DNA of 64,000 bases. Source: Rhodoferax sp. (GTDB taxonomy: Bacteria > Pseudomonadota > Gammaproteobacteria > Burkholderiales > Burkholderiaceae_C). The stretch spans positions 62,001 to 126,000 of the forward strand of contig NZ_JADMJN010000011.1 in the NCBI RefSeq assembly GCF_018780565.1, read 5' to 3'. Under the pieces are notes generated by a model. It searched no databases. It saw nothing but the letters and a program-made list of their open reading frames with translations, and was not told where the DNA came from. Numbering within the stretch: position 1 is the first letter of the stretch; each line of letters begins with the position of its first letter. Of this stretch, positions 16,932 to 25,466 are shown one piece after another. Made by a program: the position numbers and the translations under genes.

Positions 16932-18050
16932 TCAGGTGCGCCGCACCACCGCGCTGCCAATGGAGTAACCGGCGCCGAAGGAGCAGATCACGCCTACTTC
17001 GCCGCTCTTGATGTCGTCGTGGTGGCGGTGAAACGCAATGATGGATCCGGCCGATGCCGTGTTGGCAAACTCGTCCAGAATGACCGGTGCATCGTCCGAT
17101 GTCGGGTCACGGCCCAGCAGCTTGCGGCCAATGAACTGGTTCATCGACAAATTTGCCTGGTGCAACCAGTAGCGACGAACGTCGGCAGGGGCAAAACCAT
17201 GTTCGGCGAGGTGCTTGCTGATATGTTCAGCGGCCATCGGACAAACTTCCTTGAAGACTTTGCGTCCTTCCTGGTAGAAGAGTTGATCCCGGTCTTGCGG
17301 ATTGCGGTCTTCGCTGCGCGACATATAACCGGCATTGTTGCGAATGCTGTTGGAGAAGGTCGTGAGCAGACGTGTTCCAAGGATTTCAAAGGCACCAGCA
17401 GGTGCCGTCTCAAGGCGTTCAATCAGTATGGCGGTACATACATCGCCAAAGATGAAATGGCAGTCCCGGTCTTTCCAGGCCAGGTGAGGTGAGGTGATTT
17501 CAGGATCCACAACGAGAACGGCCCGCGCGGAACCGGTCTTGACGGCGTTGACGGCCATTTCAATCGCGAATGTGGCGGAGGAGCAGGCCACGTTCATGTC
17601 GAATCCAAAGCCGTTGATACCCAGTGCAGTTTGAATTTCTACCGCCATCGCCGGGTAGGCGCGTTGCATGTTGGCGGCGGCGCAGATGACTCCATCGATA
17701 TCGGCGGGCTCCTTGCCCGCCCGCGCCAGCGCATCGCGCGCTGCCGCGACGCCAATTTCGGCCATCAGGGATATTTCGGAGTCGGGTCTGGCCCTCAGGC
17801 GCGGGTACATCCGTTTCGGGTCCAGCACGCCGGATTTCTCCATGACGTAGCGACGCTTGATGCCCGATGCCTTTTCGATGAACTCGACGCTGGACGGTGG
17901 CACGGCTTGCCGCGTACCTGCTGCAATGGCGTCGGCATTGGCGGCGTTTTCCTGTTCGGCGAAAACATTGAATGCGGCTACCAGTTCTTCGTTGGTAATG
18001 ACGTCAGGCGGTATATAGAGTCCGGTGCTACTGATGGCGACACGATGCAT
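16932..18050 (-). CDS. 3-oxoacyl-ACP synthase III-like condensing enzyme (FabH family, long form)
   Basis: Thiolase-fold condensing enzyme of 372 residues with a complete KAS III triad: Cys156 in NVACSSATF, His297 in YWLHQANLSM and Asn330 in EFANTASAGS. It is about 50 residues longer than housekeeping FabH, with an insert near residues 35-55 and another at 235-265. This resembles the Pseudomonas PA3286-type enzymes that prime fatty acid synthesis from medium-chain acyl-CoA, but that match is from memory. It is not in a fab cluster here. It stands alone between a GNAT gene and an HD-GYP regulator, so it is probably a secondary priming or specialised condensing enzyme. Confidence 0.82.
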   Translation of the reverse strand: MHRVAISSTGLYIPPDVITNEELVAAFNVFAEQENAANADAIAAGTRQAVPPSSVEFIEKASGIKRRYVMEKSGVLDPKRMYPRLRARPDSEISLMAEIGVAAARDALARAGKEPADIDGVICAAANMQRAYPAMAVEIQTALGINGFGFDMNVACSSATFAIEMAVNAVKTGSARAVLVVDPEITSPHLAWKDRDCHFIFGDVCTAILIERLETAPAGAFEILGTRLLTTFSNSIRNNAGYMSRSEDRNPQDRDQLFYQEGRKVFKEVCPMAAEHISKHLAEHGFAPADVRRYWLHQANLSMNQFIGRKLLGRDPTSDDAPVILDEFANTASAGSIIAFHRHHDDIKSGEVGVICSFGAGYSIGSAVVRRT

Positions 18051-18241
18051 AACGGTGGTCTCGAAAAAAAATGTGGATCGGGGCGTTCCAGCAAGACCGT
18101 GATTATCAACGGAGTTGCCAGGCTTGAAAGATCATCCTGAATTGGCGAATAGTCCAACCAGCAGTGCGGGCTCATTGGAGTTCGACCATGAATGCACTGC
18201 GGATATCTGCTACGCCTGCACTGGGGTCCGGGAGAGCGGTT

Positions 18242-19807
18242 TCATTGGCTTTGTGGCGGAACACCCGGATGGGCTGGAAATCTCCGGTAAACCGAGGCAA
18301 TTTCCTCTGGATGGTTGAGGATCAGTTCCACCAGCCGGGGTTCGAAATGTTTGCCACTTTCCGTGCGCAGATGGTCCAGGCTCTCTTTGAGAGACCACGG
18401 TGTTTTGTAGCAACTGGGGCTTACCAGGGAGTCCAACACATCTGCCACCGCTGTCAGTCGCGCAGCGAGACTGATGTTTTCACCGGTCAGGCCTTGCGGA
18501 TAGCCACTGCCGTCCCACCGCTCGTGGTGTTCCAGGGCCACCGTTGCAGCCAGTTGATGGATGGTGGTCTTCGACTTGGACAGAATATCAAAACCCAGTT
18601 GGGAATGGGTTTTCATGACGGTCAATTCCGGCGCATCGAGCTTGGCGGGCTTGCTCAAGACTTGTTCTGGTATGCGGATCTTGCCGGCATCATGCAATGT
18701 CGCTGCTTGCCGGATGATTTCGACTTCGTGCTCCGGCATGCTCAGCCACTGGGCCATCAGGGCAGCGATTTCGCCAACTCGGCGACCATGGTCGCTGGAA
18801 TCATTGAAGCGCCGCTCAATGGCCTCGCCAAGGATGGAGATGGTCGCCTGCTGGGTGGCTTCAATCTCCTCGCGCAAAAGGAGATGATCGTAAGTGATGG
18901 CAACGTTGGAGGCGAATAGCTCGAGCAATTCGCGGGCACTGTCGGAAATCGGCTCGAAAAACTGCATGTAAATCATGCTTTCGCTGCCGCTCTTTGTCAG
19001 GTAATAGCCCACGTAATGGCGCTCACCACAGTGACTGGTCTTTTCCGCAAGTGAGCGGTCCAGTGCCTGACGAACGTCGGGTGGCAGTCGGCTAAGGTCC
19101 TTGGTCTGCAGCAGTCCTGAAAACCCATCGGTGGCAGCCAGAATCATGATGCGCCCATTCGATGAGCAGGCGGTGAAGGCTGTCGTACGGCTTGCGCAGA
19201 GTCCCTGGCCATTGAGGTTCAGCAGGTAATGGACCTGTTCGAGAACGGCAGACGCAAAGGTTTCAAGGCTTTGTGAATCACATACCCGGGTAATCGCCTC
19301 CACCGAACGGCGCAGGCCGAGGCGGGCGCGCTCAATCCGCATCAGGTCACGATAGCCGCGCAGACCGGAATAGAAGACAGTGATGAGCTTGCGCCGTGTG
19401 AGTTCTGTTTTTTCCTTGTAGTCGTTGATGTCGTAGTCCCGGATCACCTGCTCTTCAGGTGCCTGCCCAGCCTGTCCGGTTCTCAGCACAATACGCACAT
19501 TGAGGTTGCCAAGATCTTCACGGATATAGCGGGCCAGATCCAGCCCGGCCAGATCGGTTTCCATCACGACGTCCAGCAATATCAGTGCAATATCGTTTCG
19601 ACCGGCCAGCAGAACCTTGGCCTCTGCTGCGCTGTAACAGTCCAGGAATTGAACGGGCCGACCATCCATTTCAAAATCGGCCATGACCAGCTTGGTGACG
19701 TCATGCACGCCTCTTTCGTCATCAACGATAAGGACTTGCCAGGGGGCTGCGTCTTCGGGGTTGACAGGGCTGCTGGGCTCATCACTAAAAACCAGGTCGT
19801 CTGACAT
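18242..19807 (-). CDS. Response regulator with HD-GYP domain (RpfG-like, DUF3369)
   Basis: Cytoplasmic protein of 521 residues. Receiver domain at about 24-145 (VLIVDDERGVHD, acceptor Asp79 in LILLDVVM), a central GAF-like DUF3369 region (about 170-320), and a C-terminal HD-GYP phosphodiesterase (about 330-500) retaining HDAGKIRIP and HHERWDGSGYPQGL with both the HD and GYP signatures. It should hydrolyse cyclic di-GMP when phosphorylated. No histidine kinase is adjacent; the hybrid kinase at 11743 or the PAS kinase at 59439 could be partners only by guess. It is divergent from rsuA across a 126-base gap. Confidence 0.9.
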   Translation of the reverse strand: MSDDLVFSDEPSSPVNPEDAAPWQVLIVDDERGVHDVTKLVMADFEMDGRPVQFLDCYSAAEAKVLLAGRNDIALILLDVVMETDLAGLDLARYIREDLGNLNVRIVLRTGQAGQAPEEQVIRDYDINDYKEKTELTRRKLITVFYSGLRGYRDLMRIERARLGLRRSVEAITRVCDSQSLETFASAVLEQVHYLLNLNGQGLCASRTTAFTACSSNGRIMILAATDGFSGLLQTKDLSRLPPDVRQALDRSLAEKTSHCGERHYVGYYLTKSGSESMIYMQFFEPISDSARELLELFASNVAITYDHLLLREEIEATQQATISILGEAIERRFNDSSDHGRRVGEIAALMAQWLSMPEHEVEIIRQAATLHDAGKIRIPEQVLSKPAKLDAPELTVMKTHSQLGFDILSKSKTTIHQLAATVALEHHERWDGSGYPQGLTGENISLAARLTAVADVLDSLVSPSCYKTPWSLKESLDHLRTESGKHFEPRLVELILNHPEEIASVYRRFPAHPGVPPQSQ

Positions 19808-19933
19808 CTTAAGCGGTCTCTCTCTTTGTCGAGATTGGATAATTTATCAGCACAGTCTAAAGTATCGGAAGGGGCAAAACAAGCCTGCAGGGATCGAATT
19901 GTGGCCCGGGCAGCGCTTTGCGATACTCTGGGT

Positions 19934-20677
19934 ATGCAGTTGCAAGATATTCTTTATTCTCAAGGCTTTGGCACACGACGTGTCTGCGCCGGCTTGATCC
20001 AGCAAGGGCTGGTCCAGGTCTACCCATCTCCCGAGGCTCTGGAGCCTGTCAAGTGTATGCAGTCTGCTACTGAATTTGTAGCTGATGGACTGCGATTGAG
20101 GGTGCAGGGCGTTGACTGGCCCTACCATGAAAAAGCCTATGTGATGCTGCACAAACCCGTTGCAACAGAGTGTTCACAGAAGCCATCGACCTACCCCAGT
20201 ATTTACACTTTGCTCCCGTCGCCACTGCGACAGCGACCCCAAAAAGGGGCGGTTCAAGGCGTGCAGGCAGTCGGACGGCTGGATCAGGACACCACAGGAT
20301 TGTTGCTGCTCACCGATGACGGCAAATTCATTCATCGGATGAGCTCACCACGGCACCATGTGCCCAAGGTGTATGAGGTCACAGTCAAGCATCCGCTGGA
20401 CGATACTCAGGTCAACAGGTTGCTGGCCGGCGTGGTCCTTGATGATGATCCCAAGCCAGTGCGGGCCGCAGCATGCGAGGCCATCTCAAGCCATCATTTG
20501 CGCTTGACTCTGACCGAGGGCAAATACCATCAAGTCAAGCGCATGGTGGCAGCCGTCAGCAACCGGGTGGAGGCTTTGCACCGGTCCCGGATCGGAGGCC
20601 TGCGATTGCCCGACGATCTCCTGCCGGGGCAGTGGCGCTGGCTGAGCCAGGCGGATCTGGCCAGTATCTCTGCCTGA
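19934..20677 (+). CDS. rsuA: 16S rRNA pseudouridine(516) synthase RsuA
   Basis: Protein of 247 residues from the RsuA/RluB/E/F family: N-terminal S4-like domain (MQLQDILYSQGFGTRRVC), then the catalytic domain with GRLDQDTTGLLLLTDDG (catalytic Asp117) and YEVTVKHPL...GKYHQVKRMVAAVSNRVEALHRSRIGGL. It converts U516 of 16S rRNA to pseudouridine in the E. coli model. An upstream in-frame start at 19826 would add 36 residues not typical of the family, so the ATG at 19934 is preferred. The palindrome copy at 20066-20082 lies in this gene and encodes residues 44-50 (SATEFVA region), in the linker after the S4 domain. Confidence 0.85.
   Translation: MQLQDILYSQGFGTRRVCAGLIQQGLVQVYPSPEALEPVKCMQSATEFVADGLRLRVQGVDWPYHEKAYVMLHKPVATECSQKPSTYPSIYTLLPSPLRQRPQKGAVQGVQAVGRLDQDTTGLLLLTDDGKFIHRMSSPRHHVPKVYEVTVKHPLDDTQVNRLLAGVVLDDDPKPVRAAACEAISSHHLRLTLTEGKYHQVKRMVAAVSNRVEALHRSRIGGLRLPDDLLPGQWRWLSQADLASISA
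20066..20082. repeat. Short palindrome GCTAY-N7-RTAGC, copy 2 (inside rsuA)
   Basis: GCTACTGAATTTGTAGC: 5-base arms with a 7-base loop. It is nearly the same as copy 4 at 33896 (GCTACTTTGTTTGTAGC), sharing 14 of 17 bases although the genes are unrelated and the repeats lie in the same reading frame register, encoding AT-x-FVA in both. Confidence 0.6.
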
Positions 20678-20700
20678 CGTCTGTCGGCGTGCGGTGGTAC

Positions 20701-21477
20701 TCACCTGGCGTCCATCAGAAAGTCGGCAATGGCCTGTGTGGTCAGCGTGGCTTGCTCTCGGTGCGGTGAGTGCGCACATTGGGGCAGTATCAGGCGAGTG
20801 ATTTGGCTTGCCGGCAACGCAATTTGCTCAATTTGAGCCAATGTTCCATACGGATCATCCTCACCCTGGATGGCCAGAACGGAGGCTTTGATGTGGGTGC
20901 ACTGTTGACGGATATCGAAGGCGCGAAAGCCTGGACTGAGCCATATGTCGTTCCATTGCCAGAAGGCGCAGTCTACGTTCGCATGGTAGCGGGTCAGGCG
21001 CTGACGCAGGTCCCCGGACTCGAAGCTGATGCGCGCCTGGTCAATGGCTTGAACCGAGACATCTTCCACGATCACGTGTGGCGCTATCGCAATACAGGCA
21101 GAAACTGGATGACGGCTGGCGTAGAGCAGGGCGATGGTGCCGCCGTCGGAGTGGCCCACCAGCACCGGTTTCTCAATCGACAGCGCATGAAGCAGGGCAG
21201 GCAGGACGGTCCATGCTTCCTTGTGCATGTAGTCGGGCTGAAGCTGCCCGCCACCGCGAACATCCGGCACCGCGTCGGACTGGCCATAGCCCTGGCGTGA
21301 GTACACCCACCCCTCCCGTCCGGTGGCTTGACAAAGTGCTTGCGGCCAATCACGCCACATGGCGACCGAGCCCAGACCTTCATGCAGGAACACAAGCGGT
21401 GCCCGGTCTTTTTGCTCCGACGTGGCGCCAATGCGCAGCACCTCCAGTTTGACGCCGTTGATTTCAATCAAGTTCAT
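20701..21477 (-). CDS. Alpha/beta hydrolase
   Basis: Protein of 258 residues with the alpha/beta hydrolase fold. An oxyanion region LVFLHEGLGS (about 28-37) is followed by the nucleophile elbow GHSDGG (Ser110), an acid in QGEDDPYG and a His in LPQCAHSPHREQ. The elbow with Asp after the Ser (GHSDGG) is found in a subgroup of esterases and C-C hydrolases of aromatic breakdown. No ring-cleavage genes are nearby and the substrate is unknown. It is convergent with rsuA, the stops being 23 bases apart, and divergent from the propeller gene at 21560. Confidence 0.85.
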   Translation of the reverse strand: MNLIEINGVKLEVLRIGATSEQKDRAPLVFLHEGLGSVAMWRDWPQALCQATGREGWVYSRQGYGQSDAVPDVRGGGQLQPDYMHKEAWTVLPALLHALSIEKPVLVGHSDGGTIALLYASRHPVSACIAIAPHVIVEDVSVQAIDQARISFESGDLRQRLTRYHANVDCAFWQWNDIWLSPGFRAFDIRQQCTHIKASVLAIQGEDDPYGTLAQIEQIALPASQITRLILPQCAHSPHREQATLTTQAIADFLMDAR

Positions 21478-21559
21478 GGCGCTATGGTACGAGATGGTGC
21501 ACCAGGGAAAGCAGTGGATGCCCGCTACACTTGGCGCTTAACCCTAAAAGTGATTTGTT

Positions 21560-22570
21560 GTGACGTTTTTTGTTCGTTCCTCTGGTCGATTTGTGGCCTC
21601 TTTGTCCGCTGCTTTGACTCTGTGTTCACTTTTTCTGGCGCCCTTGGCTGCCCATGCTCAGTCCAACCCGGTCTTTGTGCTGAACTCGCTGGAGGCCAGC
21701 GTCAGTGTGATTGATCCGGTGACCTGGAAAGAAGTCAAGCGAATTCCCACCGGCAAGGAGCCGCATCACTTGTACCTCACGCCGGATGAAAAGTCCCTCA
21801 TCATTGCCAATGCATTGAGCGACTCCTTGTTGTTCGTGGATCCGAAAACAGCCGAAGTACAGCGCACAGTGCGCGGCATCCTCGATCCCTACCAGCTGCG
21901 GTTTTCGCCCGATATGAAATGGTTCGTGACGGCTGCCAATCGACTGAACCATGTCGATATCTACCACTGGGATGGCACCGCGATGACACTGGCCAAGCGC
22001 ATTGCCACCGGCAAGACTCCCAGCCATGTCTGGATTGACAGCAAGAGCAGCACGGTCTACGCCACCATGCAGGACAGTGACGAACTCGTGGCGATCGATC
22101 TGCTTACGCAGGCTCTGAAATGGCGTAGCAAGACCGGTGCCATGCCGGCGGACGTGTTTGGTACACCCGATGACAAGTTTCTTCTGATCGGCTTGACGGG
22201 CGGCGAAGGCGTGGAGGTGTATGACGTGACGGGCCGTGAGCCGCGACTGGTTCAAATGCTCAAGACCGGGAAGGGTGCGCACGCCTTTCGTGGCGCCGGC
22301 GACAAACGTCATGTGTTTGTGAGCAACCGGGTAGCCGACACCATCAGCAAGATTGACTATCAGACCATGACGGTGGTGGAAAGCTATCCGGCACCGAGCG
22401 GACCGGATTGCATGGACCTGTCTGCCGACGGTCGTTATATCTACGTGGCTTCACGCTGGGCCAAAAAGCTCACGGTAATTGACACTCGCACGCGTCAGGT
22501 GGTGCGTCAGGTGAAGGTTGGAAAGTCTCCCCATGGCGTCTGGACACTGGATCATGCGGCCCGCCAGTAA
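21560..22570 (+). CDS. Secreted YVTN-type beta-propeller protein
   Basis: Exported protein of 336 residues with a signal peptide (about 1-34, ending APLAAHAQ) and then repeated blades of about 42 residues (for example VSVIDPVTWKEVKRIPTGKEPHHLYLTPDEKSLI is one blade pattern, broken here by sense) forming a seven-bladed YVTN/lactonase-like propeller. The start is a GTG with a weak ribosome site; no in-frame ATG precedes the signal peptide, so GTG is preferred. Its end overlaps the start of the polysaccharide deacetylase by 17 bases, and a membrane fatty acid hydroxylase follows. It may bind a ligand or partner in the periplasm; no catalytic residues are recognised. Confidence 0.8.
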   Translation: MTFFVRSSGRFVASLSAALTLCSLFLAPLAAHAQSNPVFVLNSLEASVSVIDPVTWKEVKRIPTGKEPHHLYLTPDEKSLIIANALSDSLLFVDPKTAEVQRTVRGILDPYQLRFSPDMKWFVTAANRLNHVDIYHWDGTAMTLAKRIATGKTPSHVWIDSKSSTVYATMQDSDELVAIDLLTQALKWRSKTGAMPADVFGTPDDKFLLIGLTGGEGVEVYDVTGREPRLVQMLKTGKGAHAFRGAGDKRHVFVSNRVADTISKIDYQTMTVVESYPAPSGPDCMDLSADGRYIYVASRWAKKLTVIDTRTRQVVRQVKVGKSPHGVWTLDHAARQ

Positions 22571-23369
22571 GTTCGCAGGACGATTCCGGTTTGCTATAGT
22601 TTTAATAGCGTCTTGCGCTTATTCCACGCTGGGAATGGCCCAGAAATCTTGTGAAAATCCGTTGTACTTGACCTTTGATACAGGCCATATGGATGTGGCA
22701 CCGCTGGTGGCCGAGGTACTGAAACGGCAAGATGTCAAGGTCACTTTTTTTGCAGCCAACGAACGTACCAAGACCGGCGACGGCAGTCTGGGCAACCACT
22801 GGGCTCCCTGGTGGAAAGCGCGTGCTGCCGAGGGACATGAATTCGCCTCCCACACCTATGACCATGTCTATTGGCGCGGTGATATGCCCGGTGTCCAGCC
22901 ACGGTTTCGCGTGCAGCCCTCGTCGGGCGCTTTGGAGGGGCGCGAGTTCACTTGGGATGCCAAAAAATACTGTGAACAGATCGCTTACGCCAATGAGCGT
23001 CTGTACGACTTCACCGGAAAAAAGCCTTTGCCTCTGTTTCGCGCGCCAGGAGGCAAGACCTCACCGCGTCTACTGGCAGCGGCCAAGGCCTGCGGGTTCG
23101 AGCACGTGGGTTGGTCCGCGGCAGGTTTTTTGGGGGACGAGCTGCCTAGCGAAAAATTCAGCAATGAAGCACTGTTGAAGAAGGCCTTGCGGGATATCAG
23201 GAAGGGCGACATTCTCATGGCTCATTTGGGTATCTGGTCGCGCAAGGAGCCCTGGGCGCCGACTGTTCTGGAGCCCTTGATCATGGGGCTCAAGGACAAG
23301 GGGTTTTGTTTTGCAACGCTTCGTGAGCATCCTGCTTACGCCGCGTGGCTCAAGGCAGCGGGTCAATAG
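22554..23369 (+). CDS. Polysaccharide deacetylase (NodB/CE4 family), exported
   Basis: Protein of 271 residues with an N-terminal signal segment (about 1-30, FAIVLIASCAYSTLGMAQ) and a NodB domain. Motif 1 is TFDTGHMD (a TFDDG variant in which the metal Asp position is Thr), motif 2 is HEFASHTYDH with the H-x3-H pair, and motif 3 is LFRAPGGKTS. It removes N-acetyl groups from a polysaccharide or a related amide in the cell envelope. The ATG at 22554 is chosen because an earlier frame extension lacks a signal peptide. It overlaps the propeller gene by 17 bases, and 27 bases separate it from the hydroxylase gene. The changed motif 1 makes metal binding worth testing. Palindrome copy 3 lies in its signal-peptide coding region. 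Confidence 0.85.
   Translation: MRPASKFAGRFRFAIVLIASCAYSTLGMAQKSCENPLYLTFDTGHMDVAPLVAEVLKRQDVKVTFFAANERTKTGDGSLGNHWAPWWKARAAEGHEFASHTYDHVYWRGDMPGVQPRFRVQPSSGALEGREFTWDAKKYCEQIAYANERLYDFTGKKPLPLFRAPGGKTSPRLLAAAKACGFEHVGWSAAGFLGDELPSEKFSNEALLKKALRDIRKGDILMAHLGIWSRKEPWAPTVLEPLIMGLKDKGFCFATLREHPAYAAWLKAAGQ
22593..22609. repeat. Short palindrome GCTAY-N7-RTAGC, copy 3 (signal-peptide coding region)
   Basis: GCTATAGTTTTAATAGC: 5-base arms with a 7-base AT loop, followed by CTTGCGCTTATT. It falls in the first 20 codons of the deacetylase gene, within the part encoding the signal peptide. Confidence 0.55.
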
Positions 23370-23396
23370 TCCTGACAGGGTGGGGGCTTGTAGCGA

Positions 23397-24353
23397 ATGG
23401 AGTTTTTAACAAACGCTTTTTCCAACGCCCAGCAGGGCTTGTTCGAGTCCTTGATCCAGCCCGCGATGTTTGCGCTGGGCATGGGGAACCTGCTGGCCGA
23501 TGGCTATGACGCCACCGGCTGGTTGCTGGTGGGTTTGATCCAGTTGCTGATTCTGGCTGCCGTCATTGGACCCCTGCAGCGCTGGCGGCCAGTTGAGCTT
23601 GTGACCGATCATGCGACGGTGCGTGTCGACATGGTGTACACACTGATCCATCGACTTGGCTTGTTTCGCCTGGTTCTGTTTTTTTCGCTCACTCCTTTGT
23701 TTGACGAGCTGTTTGGAACCTTGCGGGTGGCCGGGTTCAGCACTCTGCAACTTGATGCCATGTGGCCGGGGGTAAGCGATCGGCCGCTGGTCAGCCTAGT
23801 GCTTTACTTGCTCGTCATTGATTTTCTGGACTACTGGATTCACCGGGGCCAGCATCAGTTTGGCTGGTGGTGGAAGTTGCATTCGCTGCACCACGCCCAG
23901 CGCCAGATGACGATGTGGAGCGACAACCGCAACCATTTGCTCGATGATGTCCTTCGTGACGTGATTGTGATTGTGGTGGCGCAACTCATCGGTATTGCGC
24001 CCAGCCAGTTTGTGGCCATCGTCGCATTCACGCAGTTGAGCGAAAGTTTTCAGCATGCGAATGTGCGTATCTGGTTTGGCCGGATCGGGGAGCGCTTGTG
24101 GATCAGTCCGCGTTTTCACCGGCTGCATCACAGCATCGGAATTGGCCATGAGTCGGGTGGCCGGCATACCTTGGGGGGACGCAACTTTGGTGTGTTGCTG
24201 CCTTGGTGGGACATGATGTTTGGCACCGCCAATTTTGATCTGCGTTTCGATCCCACCGGCGTGCGCGATCAGGTGGAACAGGGGCGTGACTACGGTCGGG
24301 GATTTTGGGCCCAGCAGTGGCTCGGGCTCAAGCGTCTGGCGGGGCGTGCTTGA
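23397..24353 (+). CDS. Sterol desaturase/fatty acid hydroxylase family membrane protein
   Basis: Integral membrane di-iron enzyme of 318 residues with about four to six hydrophobic segments and the His clusters of the family: HRGQH (about 142-146), HSLHH (about 155-159) and HRLHHS (about 241-246). It hydroxylates or desaturates a lipid acyl chain or sterol-like substrate using O2. It follows the deacetylase by 27 bases, so propeller, deacetylase and hydroxylase may act together in the envelope. Its last 26 bases overlap the convergent AraC gene. The substrate is unknown; the AraC regulator and BASS operon beyond suggest a lipid or terpenoid-like compound, which is inference only. Confidence 0.88.
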   Translation: MEFLTNAFSNAQQGLFESLIQPAMFALGMGNLLADGYDATGWLLVGLIQLLILAAVIGPLQRWRPVELVTDHATVRVDMVYTLIHRLGLFRLVLFFSLTPLFDELFGTLRVAGFSTLQLDAMWPGVSDRPLVSLVLYLLVIDFLDYWIHRGQHQFGWWWKLHSLHHAQRQMTMWSDNRNHLLDDVLRDVIVIVVAQLIGIAPSQFVAIVAFTQLSESFQHANVRIWFGRIGERLWISPRFHRLHHSIGIGHESGGRHTLGGRNFGVLLPWWDMMFGTANFDLRFDPTGVRDQVEQGRDYGRGFWAQQWLGLKRLAGRA

Positions 24354-25362
24354 GGCTTGAAGGTCTGAAATCCGACGGTCGCCGTCCGCTCCAGCGCTTG
24401 AAGGCCTGACGAAAATTGGCTGCGTCGGAGAACCCCAAGGCGGCCGCCACGTCGTCGGTATTGATCCGCGTGGTGCTCAGAAAGTCGACCGCAAGTCGGT
24501 GACGCACACTGTCCAGGAGTTGCTGGTACGAAGTGTTTTCTGCCATTAGTTTTCGACGCAGGGTGCGCGAGCTGATGCCCAGGTTGTGCGCCAGCCATTC
24601 AATATCCGGAAATCGCCCCGGCCGCTCCAGCAACATTGCGCACACGATGCTGGCCGTGCCTGCAGTGGGCTGTAGATCTGCCAGCAGGCGATCACAGGTT
24701 TCACGAATCAGGCTCGCCGGTATCGGATGGCTGATCGCGATGGGTTGCTCGAGCCATTTCGCGTCAAAAGAGATGTCACTCAGAGGGGCCTCAAATTGCA
24801 CGGGGCAGCCGAGCAGGGTTTCGTAGATGCCCGCATGCGTTGGCGCGGGATAAGCAGCCCGGATCTCGATGGGATGGATGTCGGGGCCCATCACGTCGCG
24901 GTGCAGTGAAAGCTGGGTGCCGAACTGAATCTCGCAGGCCAGGCGGAATAACTGATTGCGCTCGCCCAGCCCGTGCAGATCCGAAAATGACCAGCAGAGA
25001 TGGCTGCTGTATTCCCGGGCTTGCAGGCCCAGCAAAGGCGTGGCGAGAGCCCGGTAGCGCATGGCAAGCTGAATGGCTTCGCGCGGCGTTGGGCAAGAGA
25101 GCAGGGCATAGCCGTACAGCCCAAAGTGGTTCATTCGCAGTCGCAGTCCGGCGCGCAAGGCGAACGCCGGGTCGCTGGAGAGTTGTGCACAGCGCTCCAG
25201 CACCGTCAGCAACTGTCGCGTGGATACCCGAAAACCGGGGTCTGACATCTGTGCCGCGCTGATGCCTGTGGAGGCCAGTACCTGGTTGGCAGAGATTCCC
25301 TCGCTGCGCAACGTTGCTACCAGGGCGGTAATTTTCTGCGGCAAGTCGACGGGTCTGTCCAT
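24328..25362 (-). CDS. AraC family transcriptional regulator (arabinose-binding-like N-terminal domain)
   Basis: Regulator of 344 residues. The N-terminal 200 residues match the AraC-type ligand domain seen in the OruR/ArgR-like group (PF12625 type: LLTVLERCAQLSSDPAFALRAGLRLRMNHFGLYGYALLSC), followed by a double helix-turn-helix AraC DNA-binding domain (IEWLAHNLGISSRTLRRKL, then VAAALGFSDAANFRQAFKRWSG). It diverges from the BASS operon across a 104-base gap (25363-25466) and therefore is the likely regulator of that operon, of itself, or both. I saw no clear repeat in the gap by eye. The ligand is unknown but should resemble what the operon handles. Confidence 0.87.
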   Translation of the reverse strand: MDRPVDLPQKITALVATLRSEGISANQVLASTGISAAQMSDPGFRVSTRQLLTVLERCAQLSSDPAFALRAGLRLRMNHFGLYGYALLSCPTPREAIQLAMRYRALATPLLGLQAREYSSHLCWSFSDLHGLGERNQLFRLACEIQFGTQLSLHRDVMGPDIHPIEIRAAYPAPTHAGIYETLLGCPVQFEAPLSDISFDAKWLEQPIAISHPIPASLIRETCDRLLADLQPTAGTASIVCAMLLERPGRFPDIEWLAHNLGISSRTLRRKLMAENTSYQQLLDSVRHRLAVDFLSTTRINTDDVAAALGFSDAANFRQAFKRWSGRRPSDFRPSSLKHAPPDA

Positions 25363-25466
25363 GCGTTCAAGTCGTTCGTGGTGGGGCGAGATGTCCGAAT
25401 TTAACCTCCAAATAGTACAGCGGATGTTTCACAATCGCCAGCACAACAAGCAGCAGGAGACGCGAC

